From Betaproteobacteria bacterium (lineage in GTDB: Bacteria > Pseudomonadota > Gammaproteobacteria > Burkholderiales > Burkholderiaceae): a stretch of 13,235 nt of DNA. Positions within the stretch are counted from its first letter, which is position 1. Every line of letters starts with the position of its first letter. A program made the position numbers and the translations under genes. The notes beneath the pieces are model-generated. The model saw only the letters and a list, made by a program, of their open reading frames with translations, was not told the DNA's origin and ran no database searches. The DNA lies in NCBI GenBank assembly GCA_009921765.1, contig RFXC01000117.1, positions 1-13,235 of the forward strand. Reading direction: 5' to 3'. Shown piece after piece: positions 7,583 to 13,235 of the stretch.

Positions 7583-7612
7583 AGTGTCTCACATGCCCTG
7601 AAATGCTGTCAA
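7583..7612 (-). promoter_or_regulatory. Sigma-70-type promoter of the glucan operon
   Basis: On the minus strand, a consensus -35 TTGACA (7607-7612) is followed after 18 bases by GACACT (7583-7588), a weak but acceptable -10. Transcription would start about 7576, inside the 18-bp operator, leaving a leader of nearly 60 nt to the porin ATG at 7518. The perfect -35 combined with a poor -10 would suit a promoter held down by a repressor. The prediction is by eye only. Confidence 0.62.
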
Positions 7613-7623
7613 CAGTCGGGATT

Positions 7624-7687
7624 CAGCGCTCCGCGCTGGCCTGCACCGGGGGCAGGAACGGGCTGGAAAAGTTGGGCCAGGCTGGCC
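7624..7687 (-). other. Intergenic hairpins between phoU and the porin promoter
   Basis: The 174-nt gap after phoU holds, besides the promoter and operator, a 13-nt inverted repeat GGCCAGGCTGGCC (7675-7687). On the minus strand it is followed by CAACTTTTCC. A second perfect repeat with 6-bp arms, CAGCGCTCCGCGCTG, lies at 7624-7638. Either could weakly terminate phoU transcription, but the stems are short and no true U-tract follows, so this is only a suggestion. Confidence 0.25.
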
Positions 7688-7692
7688 GACGG

Positions 7693-8397
7693 TCAACCGA
7701 CCGCGCTTTCCACATCCGTCATCGGCGAATGACGAACGTCAGTTCCCTTGACCACGTAGATCACTGCCTCGGCAAGATTCTTGGCATGGTCGCCGATTCG
7801 CTCCACTGCCTTGGCCACAAACACCAGGTCAATACAGGCGCTGATGGTGCGGGGATCTTCCATCATGTAGGTGATGAGTTTGCGAAGCAGTCCTTCGAAC
7901 TCGTTGTCAATCTGACGATCCTGCTTGATCACCTCGAGCGCCCCCAGGGGATCAAGACGCGCAAAGGCATCGAGCGCCTTTCTCAGGAGCTCGACCGCCA
8001 TTTCCGCTTCGAACTGCAGGTCGTTCACGGGGAGCCGCAGCCGCGTGGCGAGCCCCACGTCGAGCAGACGCTGAACTACACGCGCGGTTCGCGCCGCCTC
8101 GTCACCCACCCGCTCGAGGTTGGCAATGATGCGGCTGATCGAGATGAGCAGTCTCAGATCACGCGCGGTCGGCTGTCGCAGGGCGATGATCCCGGAAAGC
8201 TCGCGGTCGATTTCCACTTCGAACCGGTTCACGCGCTGCTCTTCCCGGAGAACCTCGGCAGCGGCTTCACCATCGAAAGCCGTCATGGCGGCTACCGCCT
8301 TGATGACCTGACTCTCGACGAGCCCACCCATCTCGAGCACGCGTGAGGACACCGTGCTGAGCTCAGCGTCAAACTGAGTAGAAAAATGCTTGTCCAC
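7693..8397 (-). CDS. phoU: PhoU phosphate-signalling regulator
   Basis: PhoU is a cytoplasmic, all-helical protein that links the Pst phosphate transporter to the PhoR sensor kinase and restrains the Pho response when phosphate is plentiful. The sequence shows the two PhoU repeats: the first contains NLERVGDEAARTARVVQ and the second AKAVERIGDHAKNLAEAV, each carrying the acidic metal-binding E/D motif. The N-terminus DKHFSTQFDAEL is typical. The length (about 234 residues) matches the family. The start is chosen at GTG 8395-8397, which has a G6 run (8403-8408) five bases upstream. An in-frame GTG at 8401-8403 would add two residues but would sit against the G-run. No pstSCAB or phoBR gene is in the window. 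It is unrelated in function to the downstream glucan operon, which has its own promoter. Confidence 0.95.
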   Translation of the reverse strand: MDKHFSTQFDAELSTVSSRVLEMGGLVESQVIKAVAAMTAFDGEAAAEVLREEQRVNRFEVEIDRELSGIIALRQPTARDLRLLISISRIIANLERVGDEAARTARVVQRLLDVGLATRLRLPVNDLQFEAEMAVELLRKALDAFARLDPLGALEVIKQDRQIDNEFEGLLRKLITYMMEDPRTISACIDLVFVAKAVERIGDHAKNLAEAVIYVVKGTDVRHSPMTDVESAVG

Positions 8398-8403
8398 AAT
8401 CAC

Positions 8404-8508
8404 CCCCCGTTCACAGTATCAACCACACGGCTTGCGTTTGAGGACACTTTCAACAGGGTTTCTCGGATGAGTCAAGAAACATCAATCGTCCGGAGGGGTG
8501 ACTCGCGC
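8404..8508. other. Short intergenic region upstream of phoU
   Basis: About 105 nt lie between the monooxygenase stop and phoU. On the minus strand a TTGACT at -35-like distance and the phoU ribosome-binding G-run are visible. No good -10 and no Pho-box-like direct repeats were recognised, and no terminator hairpin was found. Confidence 0.3.
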
Positions 8509-9642
8509 TCAGGCGACGTTTCGAATCGGTTCGGATCGACGCTGACTCCGCGCGATCGCAGAGTTGACCCGCGGCATGACTTCCTGCGCCATCAATTCCA
8601 TGGAACGGCGCGAGAGCGCCGGATCGACCTGATCCATGCCCGCATAAACGATCTCGCCGAAATCCCCCGCCTCTTCGCGCAGCGCGAGGATCTGGTCGAC
8701 CACCTGATCGACCGTGCCGCAGAGCACCAGATCGTCTAGCAGTCGATCAAGCGTGAGTGCGCTGTCGTCTTCTTCGGCGTGCCGCTTGAAGATGACATGG
8801 CGCTTGGAGAGCATCATCTTGGTGAGCATCTGCCGGTAATAGTACCGGTAGGGACTACGCGCATCGTCCTTGCCGTAGGCCCGCGCCGTGGCTGCGTCCT
8901 CGGCTACAAATATGGTGCGCGCAACGCGCCATTCTTCGGGGTTGGCGGCAACGCCAACCGATGCCTTGCCTTCGGCGTAGTTCGTCCAATGGCTGGCGAG
9001 CCAATGCGAAAGCAGGAAGTTGGCCGACATGGGGTGAAAGTCGCGCCGCCCCATGAGCGTTACGCCCTTCGACGCAGGCGCCACCACCGTGCCCACGATC
9101 TCGGGCCGAGGCTTCTGGTAGGGCTTCATCATCACTCCGCGGCCGATCTCTGGCACACGGGTCTTGCGGGTGGAAACCTTGAAACGGTTGTCGGGAAAAT
9201 CGATATCGTAGGGCGGGTCGCGTTCCCAGATCGCAAGGATCACATCGATCGCTTCAGCAAAGATCCGGTTGCGATCCTGGTCGAGAATGCCGAGCGCCTC
9301 CGCGTCCGAGGCCAGAGCGCCGGGGCTCACGCCGAAGATGAACCGGCCCTTCGAGAGGTGATCGAACATGGCGGCATGCGCGGCCACCAGCGTGGGATGC
9401 GTGTGAGACAGGTTGGACGTGCCCGACCCCAGCCGGATCTGCTTCGTTTCACCGATCAGCGTGGCGAGAAAGATAAAACTGTTGGTGACGTTCTCGGCGA
9501 GGTCGGTGAGATGCTCACCCACGAACGCGTCATGGAATCCCAGCTGGTCGGCAAGGATGATCGCCTGCCGGTCTTCCTGAAGCGTGACGGTGGGGTCTCG
9601 CTCGAGCGGGTGCAGGGGCATGGTGAAGTAACCAAGACGCAT
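8509..9642 (-). CDS. LLM-class (luciferase-like) flavin-dependent monooxygenase
   Basis: This 377-residue soluble TIM-barrel oxidoreductase belongs to the bacterial-luciferase-like family, which uses reduced flavin and oxygen to oxidise small organic substrates. The family pattern is clear. It includes the opening strand MRLGYFTMPLHP, the DAFVGEHLTD segment, the IRLGSGTSNLSHTHPTLVAAHAAM block, the FIFGVSPGALASDAEALG block and the insertion-and-barrel region with KPYQKPRPEI. A C-terminal VLCGTVDQVVDQI segment is typical of luciferase-like proteins that sort substrates. The start has GGAGGA seven bases upstream. It is divergent from the Bug-family binding-protein gene, with 160 nt between. The substrate is unknown; resemblance to limonene- and alkane-type monooxygenases is general only. 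No flavin reductase partner is seen nearby. Confidence 0.92.
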   Translation of the reverse strand: MRLGYFTMPLHPLERDPTVTLQEDRQAIILADQLGFHDAFVGEHLTDLAENVTNSFIFLATLIGETKQIRLGSGTSNLSHTHPTLVAAHAAMFDHLSKGRFIFGVSPGALASDAEALGILDQDRNRIFAEAIDVILAIWERDPPYDIDFPDNRFKVSTRKTRVPEIGRGVMMKPYQKPRPEIVGTVVAPASKGVTLMGRRDFHPMSANFLLSHWLASHWTNYAEGKASVGVAANPEEWRVARTIFVAEDAATARAYGKDDARSPYRYYYRQMLTKMMLSKRHVIFKRHAEEDDSALTLDRLLDDLVLCGTVDQVVDQILALREEAGDFGEIVYAGMDQVDPALSRRSMELMAQEVMPRVNSAIARSQRRSEPIRNVA

Positions 9643-9802
9643 GGCGCTGTCCTCCAGAAGGGTAATTTCCGTATCCGGCCGACTATAAACCCGTTCCGCG
9701 CAGAAGCGCTGCTATCCTTGCCTGGAGCGTCGGTTTTCAGGCGCAAACGATGCCGGCAGGCGGGTCAGTCCCGCACATGTCGGTGCGAACCAGGAGACAC
9801 CC
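9643..9802. other. Divergent intergenic region, monooxygenase / Bug protein
   Basis: These 160 nt must hold promoters for both flanking genes. AT-rich TATAAA-like bases occur at about 9684-9690, and TATCCT lies further right, but neither pairs with a recognisable -35. A small hairpin GCGGG-TCAGT-CCCGC (9760-9774) would lie in the leader of the plus-strand gene. No operator palindrome like those of the glucan operon is present. Confidence 0.3.
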
Positions 9803-10798
9803 ATGATCCGATCCCGTTTCAAGACCCTCATGGCGGCACTGGTCGGTGCCACCACTGCGCTGGCGCTCTCGGCCGGGGCCTCAACAGCCAACGCCCAGGC
9901 GGCCTACCCTAACAAGCCCATCCGAATCATCGTCCCTGCGGGCGCGGGCGACAGCTGCGACCTGCTCTCCCGACTGGTTGCGCCCAAGTTGACCGAGCGA
10001 CTGGGTCAGGCGGTCGTGGTCGACAATCGGCCTGGCGGGGCCGGTCAGCTCGGGCTGGTCCTGGTCAAGCAAGGGGCGCCCGATGGCTACACACTGGGCT
10101 GCGGTCAGGGCGGCAACATGGTGATCGTGCCGCTTTCATATGCCAAGGTGGCCTACAACGCGCGCGCCGACTTCACGCCCATCGCCATGATGGCCTCCAA
10201 TTTTCTCGCGCTGGTGGTCTCGAACCAAACACCGTTCAAATCGGTCAAGGACGTGATCGACTACGCCCGCGCCAACCCCGGCAAACTCACCTTCGGCACC
10301 AACGGCGAGGGCGCGTTCCTGCACTTTGCCACCGAGCAGTTCCGACTGCTCGCAGGCTTCGAGTACATCCATGTGCCGCATCGCGGCATGAGCGATGTGT
10401 TCACCCAGATGATAGGCGGCGAGATCAACGCGTCGCTGGGTTCATTCATCGCGGTACAGCCGCTCGCCGATGCCAACAAAGTGAGGCTGCTCGGCATCGC
10501 CCGCGCACAGCGCTCACCCGACTACCCCAACGTACCCACCATCGCCGAAACGCTGCCGGGCTTCACCTCGGGTGGCTGGTTCGGCATCATCGGACCTGCG
10601 GGCCTGCCGCCCGAAATCGTATCGGTGCTCAATCGCGAAGTGAACTGGGCGCTGACCCAGCCCGATGTACGCGAGCGGATGCGCAAGATGGGACTCGACA
10701 TCCACATCGAAGCGCCCTCGTTTCTGACTCAGGCGCTTGAGCGCGACGAACAGTTGTGGGGCAAGGTGATCAAGGATATTGGCTTTAAGCCGCGCTAA
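9803..10798 (+). CDS. Bug/TctC-family tripartite-transporter substrate-binding protein
   Basis: This 331-residue periplasmic protein of the Bug family binds carboxylates and other small polar molecules for tripartite tricarboxylate transporters or sensing systems. A Sec signal peptide is clear (basic MIRSRFK, hydrophobic core, cleavage ANA|QA near residue 31). It is followed by the family start YPNKPIRIIVPAGAGD, then VVVDNRPGGAGQLG, DGYTLG, the NPGKLTFGTNGEG segment, HVPHRGMSDVFTQMIGGEI and the C-terminal GPAGLPPEIVSVLNREV. The length is standard. The ATG has AGGAG six bases upstream. No TctA or TctB membrane subunit is encoded nearby, so this is an orphan receptor, common in Burkholderiales. 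It probably supplies, or senses, the substrate of the neighbouring monooxygenase and hydrolase genes; that link is inference. Confidence 0.95.
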   Translation: MIRSRFKTLMAALVGATTALALSAGASTANAQAAYPNKPIRIIVPAGAGDSCDLLSRLVAPKLTERLGQAVVVDNRPGGAGQLGLVLVKQGAPDGYTLGCGQGGNMVIVPLSYAKVAYNARADFTPIAMMASNFLALVVSNQTPFKSVKDVIDYARANPGKLTFGTNGEGAFLHFATEQFRLLAGFEYIHVPHRGMSDVFTQMIGGEINASLGSFIAVQPLADANKVRLLGIARAQRSPDYPNVPTIAETLPGFTSGGWFGIIGPAGLPPEIVSVLNREVNWALTQPDVRERMRKMGLDIHIEAPSFLTQALERDEQLWGKVIKDIGFKPR

Positions 10799-10806
10799 AG
10801 AGGCTG

Positions 10807-10836
10807 GCGGGCGACGGGCTCTGTCTGGTCGCCCGC
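10807..10836 (+). terminator. Hairpin between convergent genes, possible terminator
   Basis: GCGGGCGAC (10807-10815) pairs perfectly with GTCGCCCGC (10828-10836) around a 12-nt loop, 8 nt after the stop of the Bug gene and before the end of the convergent cupin gene. The 9-bp GC-rich stem is strong, but no U-tract follows on either strand. It is at best a non-canonical or bidirectional terminator. Confidence 0.5.
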
Positions 10837-10876
10837 GCCCTCAAGGACCTGCCTGCCTGCTATTGCACCTCGACCA

Positions 10877-11371
10877 CTAACCCACCGCGTTCAGCACCTG
10901 CCCGCCGGCTTCCACCGGCTTCGCATGGATCAGGATCACCGCGATGACACAGGTTTCGGTCCCGCGATTGATCCAGTTGTGGATGGTGCCGCGCTGGACC
11001 ATCACATCGCCCGCCTTCAGGTGAACCTCGACCCCATCGTCGAGCTCCATGTGGATTTCGCCTTTCATCACCACCAGGTAATCGATGGAATCGGTTCGGT
11101 GCATGCGCGCCTCGACCCCGGGGCGGAAGTCGAGAATGCGGAACACGCTGCCGTTTTCGATCATCGTGAACTTGCCCTCGCGCTTTCCGCCATCGAGATT
11201 ACCGTCGTTGTTGGCGGGCACCGTATCGGTGGTCCAGATGTTGCAGACGAAGGCGTTGCCCCGCCCCTGGCGGAAGTGCTGGCAAACCTCATCGATCATC
11301 ACGATGGCCTTGCCGTGGTCGTCGTGGCCGGTGACGACGCGACGGATACTGGGAACGTTGGGGTCTTGCAT
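10877..11371 (-). CDS. Small cupin-fold protein
   Basis: This 164-residue cytoplasmic protein carries a single cupin domain. An N-terminal arm (IRRVVTGHDDHGKAIV, residues 9-24) precedes the barrel. Cupin motif 1 is FRPGVEARMHRTDSIDYLVVMKGEI, given by position (about 82-106). It keeps His91 but has Thr93 in place of the second His and Asp97 in place of Glu. Motif 2 is GDVMVQRGTIHNWINRG (121-137), with His131 and Asn135. The start is taken at ATG 11369-11371 because GGAG lies six bases upstream and because the longer reading from 11473 adds a low-complexity, Arg-rich tail running through the divergent promoter region. The function is unknown; such cupins often act as accessory enzymes or isomerases in catabolic clusters. 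It is divergent from the alpha/beta-hydrolase gene. Confidence 0.85.
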   Translation of the reverse strand: MQDPNVPSIRRVVTGHDDHGKAIVMIDEVCQHFRQGRGNAFVCNIWTTDTVPANNDGNLDGGKREGKFTMIENGSVFRILDFRPGVEARMHRTDSIDYLVVMKGEIHMELDDGVEVHLKAGDVMVQRGTIHNWINRGTETCVIAVILIHAKPVEAGGQVLNAVG

Positions 11372-11520
11372 GGTGGACTCCGGTGGGTGCTGCAGGCAAT
11401 TCGCTTGGAGCCCGACACGGGCCCGCTGCGGTTTGGAAACCGATATCCTGCTACGCTGAGAGCGCCTCGGCAACCTTGGTCAATCAGTTCACGGCTTATT
11501 CCGGAAAGGTCACCACCATC
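11372..11520. other. Divergent intergenic region, cupin / hydrolase
   Basis: These 149 nt separate the two divergent genes. They contain a perfect inverted repeat with 6-bp arms, CGGTTT-GG-AAACCG (11429-11442). They also contain a TGCTACGCT extended -10-like sequence (about 11449-11457) reading toward the hydrolase gene, without a clear -35. The repeat could be a regulator site, but no regulator gene is adjacent. Confidence 0.35.
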
Positions 11521-12369
11521 ATGCCCTTTGCACAAATCCGCGGAATCCGCATGCGTTATGAAATCGTCGGTGAGTCGGGCGCGTGGGTTGCGCTCATTAC
11601 CGGCGGCCGTCGCGGTTACGACGAATTCGTGCCGCTCGCGCGGCGGCTCGCTGCACAGGGCTATCGGGTCGTGCTGCACGACCGGCGCAATACCGGCGCC
11701 ACCGATATCGTGATTGAAGGCGATGTGCCGGAGGAAACGCTGTGGCTTGATGACCTGCATGAGCTCCTTGAAACGCTCGGGGCAACCCCCGCTTTCATCG
11801 GCGGATCGTCCGCCGGCGCACGCACCGCCATGCGCTTTTATCTGCGCTACCCAAACAGGGTCCGCGGGCTGCTGCTCATGCGGGTTACTGGCGGCGCCTT
11901 CGCCGCTGGGCGACTCCCCGACATGTACTACGGGCAGTTCATCAAGGCAGCGCGCGAGGGCGGTATGGCAGCCGTCTGCGCACATCCGCAGTATCAGGAA
12001 AGAATTGCCGCCAACCCGCCCATGCGGGAGCGCCTCATGTCGATGCAGGCCGAGGACTACATCGCGGTCATGAGCCGGTGGCAGGAAATGTTCATTGCCG
12101 GCACCCGGTTGCCCGTGATGGGAGTCACCGATGAGGAACTGGGCTCGATCCGGGTACCCACCGTGGTGATTCCCGGTAATGACCTCACCCACGCATCGGC
12201 GAATGGCGCGCTGGCGGCTGCGCGAATCCCGGGCGCCACGCTGCACTCGCTCCCGGTCACCGATCAGGACATCCCGTTGATCCCGTATCCCGAATGGGAG
12301 ATCTACGAAGACGAGATCGCGCAGGTGTTCGTCCGGCACATGCGCGCAATCGAGGGGGTTCGCGCCTGA
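11521..12369 (+). CDS. Alpha/beta-hydrolase-fold protein
   Basis: This 282-residue soluble protein has the alpha/beta-hydrolase fold. The N-terminal strands MPFAQIRGIRMRYEIVGE, the oxyanion-side segment ALITGGRRGYDEF, HDRRNTGATDIV and a nucleophile elbow GSSAG (95-99, Ser97) are clear. VPTVVIPGND (212-221) supplies the probable acidic member. The place where the catalytic His usually sits (a GH before the last helix) reads LPVTDQDIPLIPYPEW, so a standard Ser-Asp-His triad is not evident. The function could be a lyase, hydrolase or C-C bond hydrolase with altered chemistry, or a non-catalytic protein. The start is ATG 11521; GGAAAGG lies 11 bases upstream, a rather long spacing. The same frame is open from 11383, but that extension runs through the divergent promoter region and has no family character. 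Confidence 0.85.
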   Translation: MPFAQIRGIRMRYEIVGESGAWVALITGGRRGYDEFVPLARRLAAQGYRVVLHDRRNTGATDIVIEGDVPEETLWLDDLHELLETLGATPAFIGGSSAGARTAMRFYLRYPNRVRGLLLMRVTGGAFAAGRLPDMYYGQFIKAAREGGMAAVCAHPQYQERIAANPPMRERLMSMQAEDYIAVMSRWQEMFIAGTRLPVMGVTDEELGSIRVPTVVIPGNDLTHASANGALAAARIPGATLHSLPVTDQDIPLIPYPEWEIYEDEIAQVFVRHMRAIEGVRA

Positions 12370-12430
12370 ACGGGAACCCCGGGTGCGGTTGAACTGCGCT
12401 TGCGGTGGCGGCCACCAATCCGTTAGTCGG
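12370..12430. other. Convergent intergenic gap
   Basis: These 61 nt separate the ends of the hydrolase gene (plus) and the SMP-30-like gene (minus). A short GGTGG-CGG-CCACC repeat is present, but no U-tract follows. No other element was recognised. Confidence 0.3.
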
Positions 12431-13235
12431 TCAGGGCAGCCCAGCTCCCGGCACTTCGACCTCAACCACTTCGATACAGCCATCGCGTTTGTTCGCCATT
12501 CCCGGCCCAGCGCCACTGTTGGTGAGCACGAAAAGGGTCTGGCGCCCAGGCCCGCCCAGCATGCAGGCGTAGGAATTGCGCTGACCGGTTCGGATCTCTT
12601 CGGCAATCTTGCCGCCCTCAAACACCCGAACCATGCGGTTGCCGGTAGGGTTGCTCACCCATACGGCGCCTTCAGCGTCCAGACAAATGCCATCGGGTGC
12701 CACGCCCTCGATCTGGGCAAACAGGCGGCGATTGACCAGCCGACCATCGGGCTCGATGTCAAAACGGGTGAGACGGTGCGCGAAGGTTTCGCCGACGATC
12801 AGGCTCCTGCCATCGGGGGTGATCACCATACCGTTCGGAAAGACCACATCATCGGCCGCGCTCATGACCTCGCCACGCTCGGAGATGAAGGCGATGCAGG
12901 TGTTGCGCGGCGACTCGCCAGCATGGCGGTCATAGCCGAAGTTGCCCACCCAACTGCGGCCGCGTGCATCGGTCACCATGTCGTTACAGGGTCCGGTGGC
13001 AAGACCACCAAGATCTGCATGCGGCTCAAGCTTGCCGGCGCGCAGTCGCATCACCCTCTTTTCGAGCATGGAGACAACCAGCAGGTCGCCGTCCGCTGTC
13101 CAGCCCAGCCCGGACGGACGCCCCGGCACCTCGGCAATGGTCTCGTCGCGGCCAGCCAGATCCACCGTCATGACACGAAACGAATAGAAATCGGAGAACC
13201 ACAGCCGGTCACCGCGCCAGCGCGGGGCTTCGGGG
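12431..13235 (-). CDS. SMP-30/gluconolactonase-like beta-propeller protein (5' end outside window)
   Basis: Only the 5' end is missing: the frame continues beyond the in-frame ATG at 13171 to the window edge, encoding PEAPRWRGDRLWFSDFYSFR upstream of it. That upstream part is the conserved SMP-30 opening, whose Glu is a metal ligand, so 13171 is an internal Met and not the start. The visible 267 residues form a six-bladed propeller of the SMP-30/gluconolactonase/LRE family, which hydrolyses lactones using one divalent metal. Further ligands are recognisable in FPNGMVITPDGRSLIVGET (Asn) and GVAPDGICLDAEGAVWVSN (Asp), and GPCNDMVTDARGRSWVGN supplies the substrate-side Asn. The C-terminus after GCIEVVEVEVPG is ordinary. 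It is likely to be a lactonase in the catabolic cluster with the hydrolase, cupin and monooxygenase; the actual lactone is unknown. Confidence 0.9.
   Translation of the reverse strand, partial: PEAPRWRGDRLWFSDFYSFRVMTVDLAGRDETIAEVPGRPSGLGWTADGDLLVVSMLEKRVMRLRAGKLEPHADLGGLATGPCNDMVTDARGRSWVGNFGYDRHAGESPRNTCIAFISERGEVMSAADDVVFPNGMVITPDGRSLIVGETFAHRLTRFDIEPDGRLVNRRLFAQIEGVAPDGICLDAEGAVWVSNPTGNRMVRVFEGGKIAEEIRTGQRNSYACMLGGPGRQTLFVLTNSGAGPGMANKRDGCIEVVEVEVPGAGLP

Noticed and set aside
7675..7687. Intrinsic terminator after phoU
   Set aside because: The stem is only 5 bp and the following T-rich stretch is short and interrupted. It was kept only as a low-confidence note.
6751..8346. Long plus-strand open frame (531 codons) antisense to the porin and phoU
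   Set aside because: It runs across two well-supported genes and the promoter-operator gap between them, has no recognisable domain and has the composition expected of the opposite strand of GC-rich genes.
9710..9722. AGCGCT sequence between the divergent monooxygenase and Bug genes as a fourth LacI operator
   Set aside because: Only the central AGCGCT is shared; the flanking half-site bases (TGAA/TTCA) are absent, so it does not fit the motif.
8779..9912. Plus-strand open frame (377 codons) opposite the LLM monooxygenase
   Set aside because: It is a shadow of the monooxygenase gene and also runs through the divergent intergenic region into the Bug gene in another frame.
11299..12621. Long minus-strand open frame (440 codons) opposite the hydrolase-fold gene
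   Set aside because: It overlaps the cupin start, the whole hydrolase gene and the SMP-30 end, and its translation is low-complexity in character. The plus-strand frame has clear alpha/beta-hydrolase motifs.
1..13235. CRISPR array, tRNA, rRNA, insertion sequence or phage genes
   Set aside because: No regularly spaced repeats, no tRNA-like cloverleaf, no transposase or integrase motifs and no terminal inverted repeats with target duplications were seen on either strand by eye.

Overview
The window is GC-rich, and nearly all of it is coding. The organism is most likely a Gram-negative betaproteobacterium, probably of the Burkholderiales. The evidence is an outer-membrane porin ending in Phe, an orphan Bug/TctC periplasmic binding protein of the kind greatly expanded in Burkholderiales, and a PhoU of proteobacterial type. 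This is inference from gene content; no rRNA or other phylogenetic marker is present.

Left half (1-7612, all minus strand): one compact sugar-utilisation operon, read from right to left. Its order is outer-membrane porin, GH81 endo-beta-1,3-glucanase, ROK-family sugar kinase, LacI-family regulator, ABC solute-binding protein and a MalF-type ABC permease that runs off the left edge. Three junctions are 4-nt stop/start overlaps (GTGA, ATGA, ATGA), and the porin-glucanase gap is 9 nt, so the genes are very likely co-transcribed and partly translationally coupled. The inferred pathway is cleavage of a laminarin- or curdlan-like beta-1,3-glucan by the GH81 enzyme, passage of oligosaccharides through the porin, capture by the binding protein, import by the ABC transporter and phosphorylation of released glucose by the kinase. 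The second permease, the ATPase and any cytoplasmic beta-glucosidase or phosphorylase would have to lie beyond base 1 or elsewhere.

The clearest regulatory signal is a family of LacI-type operators. A perfect 18-bp palindrome (7564-7581) sits directly downstream of a good -35/-10 pair ahead of the porin gene. Two further sites share an identical 15-mer. One lies inside the glucanase gene (5649-5662) and one at the lacI/solute-binding-protein junction (1615-1628). The two genes read that 15-mer in different frames, so protein conservation cannot explain it. Together they look like a three-operator, autoregulated circuit.

Right half (7693-13235): phoU, then a set of small-molecule catabolic genes in mixed orientation. 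These are a luciferase-like flavin monooxygenase (minus), a divergent Bug-family binding protein (plus), a cupin (minus), a divergent alpha/beta-hydrolase-fold protein (plus) and an SMP-30/gluconolactonase-type protein (minus, cut by the right edge). Together they resemble an accessory pathway for an unidentified organic acid, lactone or ester; no substrate can be named from the sequence. No tRNA, rRNA, CRISPR array, insertion sequence or phage gene was seen.
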